Part shown: positions 1-7,645 of the stretch, piece after piece | Numbering within the stretch: position 1 is the stretch's first letter | How the letters are laid out: the number at the start of each line of letters is the position of its first letter | Source: Parvibium lacunae | GTDB lineage: Bacteria > Pseudomonadota > Gammaproteobacteria > Burkholderiales > Burkholderiaceae_D | DNA length: 64,000 nucleotides | NCBI RefSeq assembly: GCF_003335215.1 | Contig: NZ_QPGB01000002.1 | Coordinates: 186,001 to 250,000, forward strand | Direction: 5' to 3' | Made by a program: the position numbers and the translations under genes | Notes under the pieces: model-generated | What the model saw: the letters and a program-made list of their open reading frames with translations, nothing else | Databases searched by the model: none | What the model was told of the DNA's origin: nothing

Positions 1-1
1 T

Positions 2-889
2 GCCATCCCTAAAAAACTCGGCGTGATCGGCGCGGGCGTCATTGGTTTGGAGCTGGGCTCAGTTTGGCGCCGTTTGGGGGCTGACGTTGAAATCCTCGAA
101 GCCGCCCCATCCTTCTTAGCCGCCGCCGACGAAGGCGTGGCCAAAGAAATGCAAAAGATTTTCACCAAACAAGGGCTGAAGATAAGCACTGGCGTGAAAA
201 TCGGCGACGTGGCTACCACCAAAAAAGGCGTAGTCGTTAACTACACCGATGCGGCTGGCGCTGCGCAGAAGCTGGAATGTGATCGCCTGATCGTCTCCGT
301 TGGCCGCGTGCCCAATACCGACGGTCTCAACCTCGAAGCGATTGGCCTGAAAGCCAACGAACGTGGCCAAATCGACGTTAACGATCACTGCCAAACCGCC
401 GTCGCTGGTGTATGGGCGATTGGTGACGTGGTGCGTGGCCCGATGCTCGCCCACAAAGGGGAAGAAGAAGGCGTGATGGTGGCAGAACTGATCGCTGGCC
501 AAGCCGGCCATTGCAATTTCAACACTATTCCTTGGGTGATCTACACCTCCCCCGAAGTGGCTTGGGTGGGCGCCACCGAGCAACAGCTCAAAGCCGAAGG
601 CCGCACTTACAAAGTGGGCTCTTTCCCCTTTATGGCCAATGGTCGCGCTCTGGGTCAAGGTGATTCACAAGGTTTTGTGAAAATCCTCGCCGATGCCAAG
701 ACTGACGAAGTGCTGGGTGCCCACATCATCAACAGCCACGCCTCCGATCTGATTGCGGAAGTGGTGATGGCAATGGAATTCAAAGCCGCCTCTGAAGATA
801 TTGGCCGGATTTGCCATGCCCACCCCAGCTTATCCGAAGTAGTGAAAGAAGCTGCACTAGCCTGCGATAAACGTGCGCTCAACATGTAA
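2..889 (+). CDS. lpdA: Dihydrolipoamide dehydrogenase (E3), 3' part
   Basis: This is the C-terminal part (about 295 residues) of a FAD/NAD disulfide oxidoreductase that reoxidises the lipoyl groups of 2-oxoacid dehydrogenase complexes. The reading frame is open to the left edge, so the FAD-binding N-terminus and the redox-active cysteine pair lie outside the window. Visible are the NAD-binding GAGVIGLE motif close to the edge, the [11 protein letters not shown] stretch that closes the second FAD segment, and the dimerisation domain ending in HAHPSLSE, which carries the His-Glu pair of the active site. A typical Rho-independent terminator follows the stop codon, so this is the last gene of its operon, probably an odhAB or pdh operon. 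Confidence 0.95.
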   Translation, partial: AIPKKLGVIGAGVIGLELGSVWRRLGADVEILEAAPSFLAAADEGVAKEMQKIFTKQGLKISTGVKIGDVATTKKGVVVNYTDAAGAAQKLECDRLIVSVGRVPNTDGLNLEAIGLKANERGQIDVNDHCQTAVAGVWAIGDVVRGPMLAHKGEEEGVMVAELIAGQAGHCNFNTIPWVIYTSPEVAWVGATEQQLKAEGRTYKVGSFPFMANGRALGQGDSQGFVKILADAKTDEVLGAHIINSHASDLIAEVVMAMEFKAASEDIGRICHAHPSLSEVVKEAALACDKRALNM

Positions 890-906
890 GCATGTAGGCT
901 AAAGAT

Positions 907-935
907 AAGGGGAGCCTAGCTCCCCTTTGTTTTTT
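907..935 (+). terminator. Rho-independent terminator after lpdA
   Basis: A 9-bp stem AAGGGGAGC / GCTCCCCTT with the three-base loop CTA is followed by a T-rich run (TGTTTTTT). It begins 18 bases after the lpdA stop codon. Confidence 0.9.
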
Positions 936-936
936 A

Positions 937-947
937 CCCCCCCCCCC
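937..947. repeat. C11 homopolymer tract
   Basis: Eleven consecutive cytosines lie between the lpdA terminator and the zapE start codon, about 23 bases before that codon. Tracts of this length can slip during replication. Here the tract would alter promoter or leader spacing, not a reading frame. Confidence 0.85.
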
Positions 948-970
948 ACTAATCTTCAAATTTAATTCAC

Positions 971-2065
971 ATGACGCTGGTTGAACAATACCATTCAGCC
1001 CTGCACGCCAAAGGGTATGTTGCCGACGATGCGCAACTCCGAGCCGTCACACGCCTGAATGAATGCGTTGACGCCTGGGCCAATTACAAGGAAATTCGTG
1101 CCAGCACCCTCAAGCGGCTGCTATTACGGCCAGATTTACCGCGTGGCGTATATATGTATGGTGGCGTCGGGCGCGGCAAGAGTTTTTTGATGGACTTGTT
1201 TTACCAACACGTCGCCGTTAAACGCAAAACCCGCATTCACTTCCATGAGTTTATGCGTGCTGTGCATCGTGAACTGGAAGAACTCCGTGGTACTGCCGAT
1301 CCGCTCGATGAAGTGGCCAAACGGATTGCCCGCAAATATCGCCTGATTTGTTTTGATGAGTTTCATGTCTCCGATATTGCCGATGCCATGATCTTGCATC
1401 GCCTACTCGACCGGCTCTATCAAAATGGCGTGGTGTTTGTGATGACCTCCAACTATCACCCGGATGGACTCTACCCCGAAGGCCTACACCGCGACCGCAT
1501 TCTGCCCGCGATTGCCCTGCTCAAAGAAAAAATCGACATTCTGAATGTGGATGCGGGCATTGATTATCGCCGCCGCTCACTAGAGCAAGTGCAGGTCTAC
1601 CTTGCACCTATCAATGAACAAACTCAGGCACAACTCAGCAGTAGCTTTGAAGCGCTGGCCGAAACGCCGGATGAAAAACCGGAGCTAATGATTGAGCAAC
1701 GTCAACTCAAAGCCATTCGCCGCGCCGGTGGCGTGGTGTGGTTTAGCTTCAGAGAACTGTGCGATGGACCCCGTTCGCAAAACGACTACCTAGAAATTGC
1801 CAGCCAATTCCACACCGTGATTGTTTCCGATGTACCGGTGATGAGTGCGGCCATGTCATCGGCTGCCCGGCGCTTTACCTGGCTAATCGATGTATTTTAC
1901 GACCACGGCATTAAGCTGATTATGTCCGCCGCCGATCAGCCCGAAGCGTTGTACATTGCGGGCCAATTGGCCAATGAGTTTCACCGCACCGTGAGCCGGA
2001 TCGTGGAAATGCAATCGAAAGAATATCTTGAAGCGCCTCGACGCGCGATCATTCACTCTTTTTAG
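971..2065 (+). CDS. zapE: Cell division ATPase ZapE (AFG1 family)
   Basis: The 364-residue protein is an AFG1/ZapE-type P-loop ATPase, which in Gammaproteobacteria associates with the Z-ring and affects constriction under stress. The Walker A motif GGVGRGKS lies near residues 64-71 and the Walker B region LICFDEFHVSDI near residues 130-141. The length matches the family. The gene starts 35 bases after the lpdA terminator, and a MazG-like gene follows after 11 bases, so the two are probably co-transcribed. Confidence 0.93.
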   Translation: MTLVEQYHSALHAKGYVADDAQLRAVTRLNECVDAWANYKEIRASTLKRLLLRPDLPRGVYMYGGVGRGKSFLMDLFYQHVAVKRKTRIHFHEFMRAVHRELEELRGTADPLDEVAKRIARKYRLICFDEFHVSDIADAMILHRLLDRLYQNGVVFVMTSNYHPDGLYPEGLHRDRILPAIALLKEKIDILNVDAGIDYRRRSLEQVQVYLAPINEQTQAQLSSSFEALAETPDEKPELMIEQRQLKAIRRAGGVVWFSFRELCDGPRSQNDYLEIASQFHTVIVSDVPVMSAAMSSAARRFTWLIDVFYDHGIKLIMSAADQPEALYIAGQLANEFHRTVSRIVEMQSKEYLEAPRRAIIHSF

Positions 2066-2076
2066 GCTTTAAGACG

Positions 2077-2421
2077 ATGACTGCCCCTTTGATTGAGCTA
2101 TCTAAACTCGAAAAGACTCTCACTGAATTCGCGCAAGCAAGAAACTGGACACAGTTTCACTCACCGAAAAATCTGGCGATGGCCTTAACGGGTGAAGTCG
2201 GTGAGTTGGTTGAAATTTTTCAATGGCTGAGTGAAGCGGAGTCCAAACTGGTTGCGCATCATCCCCACACGAGTGAAGCGGTAAGAGATGAGCTCGCCGA
2301 TGTTTTTATCTATCTCGTGCGGATGGCGCAGGTGCTTGAAGTCGATCTGAATCAAGCGATTACACAAAAACTGCAAAAGAATGCACACAAATATCCGGCG
2401 ATAATCAGCCCTGATGCATGA
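2077..2421 (+). CDS. MazG-like nucleotide pyrophosphohydrolase
   Basis: The 114-residue all-alpha protein belongs to the MazG-like/dCTPase (RS21-C6) group, which hydrolyses noncanonical or surplus nucleoside triphosphates to monophosphates. The metal-binding pattern is visible as GEVGELVE near residues 40-47 and RDELADVFIYL near residues 71-81, giving the ExxE...ExxD arrangement. The FAQARNWTQFHSPKNLA start is typical of the single-domain form. It follows zapE closely and may act as a house-cleaning enzyme. The exact substrate cannot be read from the sequence. Confidence 0.88.
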   Translation: MTAPLIELSKLEKTLTEFAQARNWTQFHSPKNLAMALTGEVGELVEIFQWLSEAESKLVAHHPHTSEAVRDELADVFIYLVRMAQVLEVDLNQAITQKLQKNAHKYPAIISPDA

Positions 2422-2438
2422 GAGACGCTAACCCTCGT

Positions 2439-2735
2439 TTAAAAACCATCTTCAAGTAAGCTCGCCCCCTGGGCCGTCACGCGATGGCGCTGCCCAGAAC
2501 CACTGATCGCCGTATAACGGCTTTCGACGTCAAGCCACCACTGCGCACCGGTTTGCTGCCACTGGTAAGAAAAATAGCCCATCCCTGGTACTCGAAATAC
2601 CGCCACCTCGCCTGCCGGAGTCGGCTTTAGCAATGGTAAAGCCAACGCATATTTGTCAATGTATTGCGCCGCCCGCAATCGAATCAGGCTATGGAAAACA
2701 TTTTCTATTTGCCTTAAGACTGTTGGATCTCTCAT
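2439..2735 (-). CDS. Hypothetical protein, 98 residues
   Basis: I do not recognise this protein. It is a compact soluble chain with no signal peptide or membrane segment. An N-terminal helix (PTVLRQIENVFHSLIRLRAAQYI) is followed by a beta-rich part with many aromatic residues (GMGYFSYQWQQTG, QWWLDVESRY). It is convergent with the MazG-like gene, 17 bases away, and lies downstream of hsdM on the same strand with an 80-base gap. No clear Shine-Dalgarno sequence precedes the ATG. Confidence 0.6.
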   Translation of the reverse strand: MRDPTVLRQIENVFHSLIRLRAAQYIDKYALALPLLKPTPAGEVAVFRVPGMGYFSYQWQQTGAQWWLDVESRYTAISGSGQRHRVTAQGASLLEDGF

Positions 2736-2815
2736 TATTCTAGCCTAGCATTGTTGTAATCGAAATCTTGTCCTATTAACACGCAATAGACTTGATAAAA
2801 AGAGAACACCATTGC

Positions 2816-4288
2816 TTATTCTACTTGCATACGGGCAGGCAAGGCAGCCGCCACATCGCGAAACGACTGTAATGCCGCCTCTAGGTGCTCAATAATCTCT
2901 TGCTGTAACACATCGGGGGGTGGCAAGTCATCTAAGTTATCAAGGCTGTCATCCTTCAGCCAAAATAGGTCTAGGCTCGCCTTATCCCGCGCCATCAATT
3001 CTTCATACGAATAGCACTTAAAGCGTTCTGTTTCGTGGCGCTCATGGCGGTTTTCAGGGTGGTAGCAATTGATAAAGTCTTGCAAGTCAGCAAATTTAAG
3101 CGGACGCGTTTTCAGCGTGAAATGCTGGTTTGTTCGCAAATCATAAAACCACACACCTTTGGTATGCACCCGCCCGTCTTTTGGCGCGTTATCAAAAAAC
3201 ACCACGTTCGCTTTCACCCCTTGTGCATAGAAGATGCCGGTGGGTAAACGCAAAATCGTATGCACATCGCAAGTCTCCAGCAACTTGCGGCGAATTTTTT
3301 CCCCCGCTCCGCCTTCAAACAGCACGTTATCGGGCAACACCACCGCTGCCTTGCCTTCTATTTTCAGCATGTTCACAATATGCTGTAAAAAATTGAGCTG
3401 CTTGTTCGACGTGGTTTCCCAAAAATCTTGCCGCTCATAGGTGAGCGCTTCGCGGTCTTCTTCGCCTTCCTCATTGGTAATTGTCATACTGCTTTTTTTA
3501 CCAAACGGTGGATTCGCCAACACATAATCCACCTTCAGCTTAGGTTCTGCAATCAAGGCATCCGAACGCTCTACCGAGGGTTCGCCATCCAGCTCGCCAA
3601 TGTTATGCAAAAACAAATTCATTAAGCACATGCGCCGCGTATTCGGCACAATTTCATTGCCGTGAAAAGTCTGGTCGCGCAAAAATTCTTTCTGCCGTTT
3701 ATCCAGCTTTGCACCTGGGCGCGTGAGCCAGCTATAGGCCCCCAAAAAGAAGCCGCCCGTACCACAGGCCGGGTCCGCAATCGTTTTCAACGGCTCGGGC
3801 TGCACACAGGCCACCATGGCCTCAATCAGTGCGCGGGGCGTAAAGTACTGGCCCGCTCCACTCTTCGTATCTTCCGCGTTCTTTTGCAGCAAGCCTTCGT
3901 ACAAATCGCCTTTGGTATCCGCATCCAAGCTAATCCAGTTTTCCGCATCAATCAGTTGCACCAAGCGCGAGAGCTTGGCCGGGTCTTGAATTTTGTTTTG
4001 TGCCTTAAAAAAAATCGCCCCCAACATGCCCGACTCTTGGCCCAGCTTGTGCAACACCGCCAAGTAATGCGCCTCCAGTGGCTCGCCCACTTTGCTGCGC
4101 AAACTCGCCCAGTCATAGCCCTGCGGGATATGCGTATCACGGTTGTATGGCGCTTGCGCGTATTCGTGCGCCAGCTTCAAAAACAGCAAGTAAGTAAGCT
4201 GCTCCAGATAATCGCCATAACTCACGCCGTCATCGCGCAAGGTGTGGCAAAAGTTCCAGACTTTTTGAACAAGAGAAGAAGTATTCAT
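2816..4288 (-). CDS. hsdM: Type I restriction-modification methyltransferase subunit
   Basis: The 490-residue protein is the modification subunit. With HsdS it forms the N6-adenine methyltransferase that protects the host's sites. The HsdM N-terminal helical domain covers about residues 1-130. The SAM-binding motif DPACGTGGFF is near residue 170 and the catalytic NPPFGKKS motif near residue 260. The length is normal. The gene is the last of the minus-strand island and is separated from the DUF3037 gene by 293 bases, so it may have its own promoter. That would let the methyltransferase be made without the nuclease. The hsdR-first, hsdM-last order is less common than hsdM-hsdS-hsdR. Confidence 0.95.
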   Translation of the reverse strand: MNTSSLVQKVWNFCHTLRDDGVSYGDYLEQLTYLLFLKLAHEYAQAPYNRDTHIPQGYDWASLRSKVGEPLEAHYLAVLHKLGQESGMLGAIFFKAQNKIQDPAKLSRLVQLIDAENWISLDADTKGDLYEGLLQKNAEDTKSGAGQYFTPRALIEAMVACVQPEPLKTIADPACGTGGFFLGAYSWLTRPGAKLDKRQKEFLRDQTFHGNEIVPNTRRMCLMNLFLHNIGELDGEPSVERSDALIAEPKLKVDYVLANPPFGKKSSMTITNEEGEEDREALTYERQDFWETTSNKQLNFLQHIVNMLKIEGKAAVVLPDNVLFEGGAGEKIRRKLLETCDVHTILRLPTGIFYAQGVKANVVFFDNAPKDGRVHTKGVWFYDLRTNQHFTLKTRPLKFADLQDFINCYHPENRHERHETERFKCYSYEELMARDKASLDLFWLKDDSLDNLDDLPPPDVLQQEIIEHLEAALQSFRDVAAALPARMQVE

Positions 4289-4581
4289 GGGTAATCGTTA
4301 TCGAGTTAAGTATCCGTCAAGTAAAAATAATCTGCTAAGCCCTTGATTTTTATGCACTATCAACAACTCAAAGAAACCGCCAGTCAAATACCCGTCAAGT
4401 AAACCAAGTATCCGCATCTCCGCTCCTTTTACGTAGACGTGACTTGGAAGTAGCGGCGCATACCATGAGCTCAGGGCGCTGACACGCTAACGCATGAAGT
4501 ATGGCTTCAAATCCAAACCTCATATCAAGCGAAGAAGTACTCTTAGATTAGGAAAGGCAGCGAAATTAGCTGCGAATTGAA
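4289..4581. other. 293-base intergenic region upstream of hsdM
   Basis: I find no plausible gene here. It is the only sizeable gap in the restriction island and should hold the hsdM control region on the minus strand. Apart from the direct repeats listed separately I see no well-formed sigma-70 promoter. TTGACG elements occur inside the repeats, but no acceptable -10 lies at the right distance. Confidence 0.5.
4311..4403. repeat. Imperfect direct repeat pair upstream of hsdM
   Basis: TATCCGTCAAGTAAA at 4311-4325 recurs as TACCCGTCAAGTAAA at 4389-4403 (14 of 15 identical), and a partial copy, AAGTATCCGC, follows at about 4406-4414. The pair flanks the hsdM upstream region and could be binding sites for a regulator. 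That role is inference. Confidence 0.6.
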
Positions 4582-5418
4582 TTAAAACCCCTGACGTGCA
4601 AAGGTCAAAATACGCTCGCTCGCATGGTGCGGCAATACGCTTGCCTCTACTTCTTGCAAAATCTCGGTAACCTCTTGCGCTACTTGCTGATGCGGCAAAT
4701 CGGCCCCAGTCTGCAAAGTAAATAGCACCTCGCCGTTCAGCAATGCACGACGACGTAGCTCACGAATGCGTCCGGCCCACTGCACCCCATGATCGACTGC
4801 CTTAGTCAGTTTTTGATGCGTTAAGTGCAAAGGCTTAATAATGCGAATGCGCTGGCCCTGTTCTGCCACAAAAGGGAACTCATATTCAAACAACGCATCG
4901 CCCACCGCACGAGAGCGATAGCGCTCTGCCAACTTATTCTGTTGGAAAAGCAGCTTCAACTCACGTTCAAGCAGGACCTCCTGGTTTTCTTTCGTCGCGA
5001 AGCGATGTTCCACATATTGCGCATACAACTGTTTGACCGCTTCATTGGCATCCGCTGTCAACAGCGCCCGCACCGGTGAAAAACGAAACATGGTTTCCCG
5101 GCGGCGAATCAGCTCATCAAACAACCCCGACCGCATTGGCTCAGGCTTACCCTGGCCACGCAGGGTTGCCAATAAGCGGCTGACACGCTCCAAATCCTCA
5201 GTGACCAGTTTCAGGCAAGCGTTAAGAGGCGCTTTAGTATCCAAATCAAAAAAATCGGTTACCCGCTTCCAGTTTTTAAGCAACTGAAAATGCAAGCTGC
5301 CTTGCTCATGGTTAAACAGCACCACCCCAATGTTGGCAAACTCTCCCGTTTCCACATAGGGTAAAAATTGCAAGATCGCGTAGCGGCAGGCAAAAGGGCT
5401 GCTCACATCAAACTCCAA
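4582..5418 (-). CDS. DUF3037 family protein, partner of HipA-like kinase
   Basis: The 278-residue protein matches the DUF3037 family through its N-terminal CRYAILQFLPYVETGEFANIGVVLF segment (residues 11-35), which is the family hallmark. The rest is mostly helical and charged. The biochemical function is unknown. DUF3037 genes are commonly found next to a HipA-like kinase gene, as here: its start overlaps the end of that gene by 16 bases, indicating translational coupling. Its place between hsdS and hsdM suggests a link to the restriction system, but nothing in the sequence shows a direct contact. Confidence 0.85.
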   Translation of the reverse strand: MEFDVSSPFACRYAILQFLPYVETGEFANIGVVLFNHEQGSLHFQLLKNWKRVTDFFDLDTKAPLNACLKLVTEDLERVSRLLATLRGQGKPEPMRSGLFDELIRRRETMFRFSPVRALLTADANEAVKQLYAQYVEHRFATKENQEVLLERELKLLFQQNKLAERYRSRAVGDALFEYEFPFVAEQGQRIRIIKPLHLTHQKLTKAVDHGVQWAGRIRELRRRALLNGEVLFTLQTGADLPHQQVAQEVTEILQEVEASVLPHHASERILTFARQGF

Positions 5419-6146
5419 AAATCATCTTGATCAACACGTGCTAAATCAGTGTAGACCCGTTGCAGGTCAAATTCATAGGGATTTGTCATTTCAGCGTCCA
5501 AATAGTGCCACAGCGGCGGCACACTTGCCACTATTTGCGGCCAAGCGGTTAAGGCCTCTTGCAGACGCTGCGCCATCTCGGCCCGCACCAAAAAATCACT
5601 CGCCAGATTTTTTAACGCCGCCGCAAACACATGCGTCTCTAAAAAATGTTGTACCTCAAAATCGTCCGCAAAGGCCAAATTATGGTCAATCACCAGCAAA
5701 CTCGCTTTGTCACTTTCCCAAAACAAATTCGGGTTGCCCCCCTGCCGGCTCAAACTACGATCCATATTGCGCACCCACCAATCAAAGACCGCCACCGCTG
5801 CTTGTAAATCAGGCGGGATTTTTTCCGCAATGCTCGCATTCAGCTCCACCACCTCAGAACGTCGCGAGCCAAATACCAACCCCGGCCCCAAGTCACTTAA
5901 ATCATGCTCTCCCACACGCCCCAAGGCCAACAGCTCATCCGGCACCGCCAGCAAACAAAACGGTGCTATCGGCAACCCAACACGCTGGGCCAACTGCCCC
6001 GCCAGCCATTCACACCACAAACTACGTTTGCCCGCTCCCGCCCCTTTCACAAAATACACCGCCCCATCTGCCGCCCGACAAATAAAGGGCCGTGTCATCC
6101 CCTGCTCACTCCGCCCGAGAATTTCAACAATGGTTTGTTCAGTCAT
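5403..6146 (-). CDS. HipA-like Ser/Thr kinase (short HipA_2 type)
   Basis: The 247-residue protein resembles the short HipA-like kinase family, related to the persistence toxin HipA, which phosphorylates glutamyl-tRNA synthetase. A likely ATP-binding lysine lies in YFVKG near residue 34. The catalytic segment VRNMDRSLSRQGGNPNLFW (near residues 127-145) supplies the NxDR aspartate and the following asparagine. IDHN (near 154-157) replaces the metal-binding DFG. It lacks the separate N-terminal HipA subdomain, and no HipB-like antitoxin is adjacent. The start overlaps the hsdS stop as ATGA, and the DUF3037 gene overlaps its end. The substrate is unknown. Confidence 0.82.
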   Translation of the reverse strand: MTEQTIVEILGRSEQGMTRPFICRAADGAVYFVKGAGAGKRSLWCEWLAGQLAQRVGLPIAPFCLLAVPDELLALGRVGEHDLSDLGPGLVFGSRRSEVVELNASIAEKIPPDLQAAVAVFDWWVRNMDRSLSRQGGNPNLFWESDKASLLVIDHNLAFADDFEVQHFLETHVFAAALKNLASDFLVRAEMAQRLQEALTAWPQIVASVPPLWHYLDAEMTNPYEFDLQRVYTDLARVDQDDFWSLM

Positions 6147-7645
6147 ACCAGCTCCTTGGGCTGACGTTTACGCGGATTAGGGGTGGCAGCACGTTGCGCC
6201 CGCCCAGCGCAAATCCGTTCTAGCAACACACTGGCCGGTTCGTCGCTGGGGTCTTGCGGCACCAGTTGGCCGGCAAACGCCGCACGCAGAATATTTTGGC
6301 GTTGGGCGGTGGATTGTTTGAGGACAAGTTCTGTTTGCTGTTCTAGCTCTTTAATAGCGCCTAACCGCTCTTCTAATAAAGAAAGTATCACCCCTTGCTC
6401 AGAGACCGAAGCAAGAGGAATTGGAGTTTTTTTCAAGTCTTCACCTGAAATTCCGGTTTGGCCCGCCGTAGTTTTTACTCGCGACACTAAATGCTTGCGC
6501 GAACAACTGACGTTGCCGCAGACTTCCATCCAAGCCCCCAAACCCACTCCTAAAATAGGTTTCATACGAATAAGTTTATCTGGGTGCAGCGTGCGCTCAG
6601 GCACATTTTTAATCATGCCAAAAACACCCAACAAATCGACACTACCGTTGTACCGCGTTGCCAAGACATCACCGACTTCAACCCAATAGTCAGCAGCCTC
6701 ATTCTCATCAATCTCAATATGTTTGATGGCTTCAAAATTTACAGACATTGGTCGTACCGCATTAATTTTGAAGATGGGAAAGCCACGCTGCTCGGTATTG
6801 GGCGTTTTCGACAATCCATTTCGTACTGACTCTGACAATTGCTCCACACTCGCCCACACCCACCCCTCTGGCAGTTCCGGTAAATCGGTGGTGTCCGGTT
6901 GCACGGGTTCGGGGTATTTTTTTTGCCAGTCTTTGGGGGGCGTTTTGCCTTGTTCGGCAAATTTGGCGAGTTGCTTGGCTTCCCAGCGGGCGCGGCGTTC
7001 TTGCAGGATTCGTGCGAGCAATTGCGCGCCGCTTTCGGTAGCGGGGTGTTGCTTGCGCCATTCTGCGGTGAGTGCGCCTTCAACCGCTGCTTTGAGCAGC
7101 GATTGGCGGTATTGCACCAGCTTCTTTTGCGCGGCCTTGAGTTCGGCCACGCCAGCATCCAGGTCGGAGAGGAGTTCTTCGAGCTTGGCAACGATGCGGG
7201 TTTGTTCGGCAGCAGGAGCTACTGGACAAGAAATATCCCGAACAAACTGCCCACTTATTGCCGCAAATGTTGAACCTGTACCTTGCTCTGATAGCCAAGG
7301 CTCAATGCTCTTAAAAAAGTAGTATAGGTATGACTGATTAACGCCAGTCTCTCCATGGACACCAGCTAAACCACGGCCAATACAACTTTTTTCAGGCGCG
7401 ATATTTGTAGGTCCAACCGGAGCACGGATCGAAAGCAAAATGTCACCACGCTCAACAATCTTTGTTGGCTCCGAGCACCACTTTCGTATTTCAGGGAAAA
7501 CAGCTTGAAATTCTGCCTTACCCTGAAAAAATGGGAGTCCTTTCCCTTCGGCATTGTACGAACGTGAGTCGGGAGACTGCCCCATTTCGATCATCGCCAA
7601 ATTGGCTAGCGCCGTCTTGGTCCAGTTATTTGGCAATCCGCTCAC
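6143..7645 (-). CDS. hsdS: Type I restriction-modification specificity subunit
   Basis: The 500-residue HsdS chain recognises the bipartite DNA target. Two target-recognition domains are visible, one from about residues 5-150 (starting LPNNWTKTALANLAMIEMGQ) and one from about 255-430 (starting LPEGWVWASVEQL). Each is followed by a conserved helical spacer: QTRIVAKLEELLSDLDAGVAELKAA after the first and EERLGAIKELEQQTELVLKQ after the second. The C-terminus (LRAAFAGQLVPQDPSDEPASVLLERI) is characteristic. The start overlaps the hsdR stop by four bases and the stop overlaps the HipA-like gene by four bases. Confidence 0.95.
   Translation of the reverse strand: MSGLPNNWTKTALANLAMIEMGQSPDSRSYNAEGKGLPFFQGKAEFQAVFPEIRKWCSEPTKIVERGDILLSIRAPVGPTNIAPEKSCIGRGLAGVHGETGVNQSYLYYFFKSIEPWLSEQGTGSTFAAISGQFVRDISCPVAPAAEQTRIVAKLEELLSDLDAGVAELKAAQKKLVQYRQSLLKAAVEGALTAEWRKQHPATESGAQLLARILQERRARWEAKQLAKFAEQGKTPPKDWQKKYPEPVQPDTTDLPELPEGWVWASVEQLSESVRNGLSKTPNTEQRGFPIFKINAVRPMSVNFEAIKHIEIDENEAADYWVEVGDVLATRYNGSVDLLGVFGMIKNVPERTLHPDKLIRMKPILGVGLGAWMEVCGNVSCSRKHLVSRVKTTAGQTGISGEDLKKTPIPLASVSEQGVILSLLEERLGAIKELEQQTELVLKQSTAQRQNILRAAFAGQLVPQDPSDEPASVLLERICAGRAQRAATPNPRKRQPKELV

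Noticed and set aside
116-658. A 180-codon minus-strand frame opposite lpdA
   Set aside because: It is a mirror frame of a highly conserved enzyme, with no start signal or domain.
4007-4014. An A8 run in hsdM as a phase-variation tract
   Set aside because: Eight adenines are common by chance and the gene is intact; there is no second tract or supporting context as there is in rfbG.
3662-4294. A 210-codon plus-strand frame opposite hsdM
   Set aside because: It is antisense to the HsdM N-terminal and SAM-binding regions and shows no family features.
4311-4320. TTGACG as a -35 element of an hsdM promoter
   Set aside because: With 16-18 bases of spacing the -10 position falls on unsuitable sequence directly at the hsdM ribosome site; the repeats fit operators better than promoters.
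5438-6085. A 215-codon plus-strand frame opposite the HipA-like gene
   Set aside because: Its translation is proline-rich and repetitive, as expected from reading a GC-biased gene backwards, and the opposite strand has clear kinase motifs.
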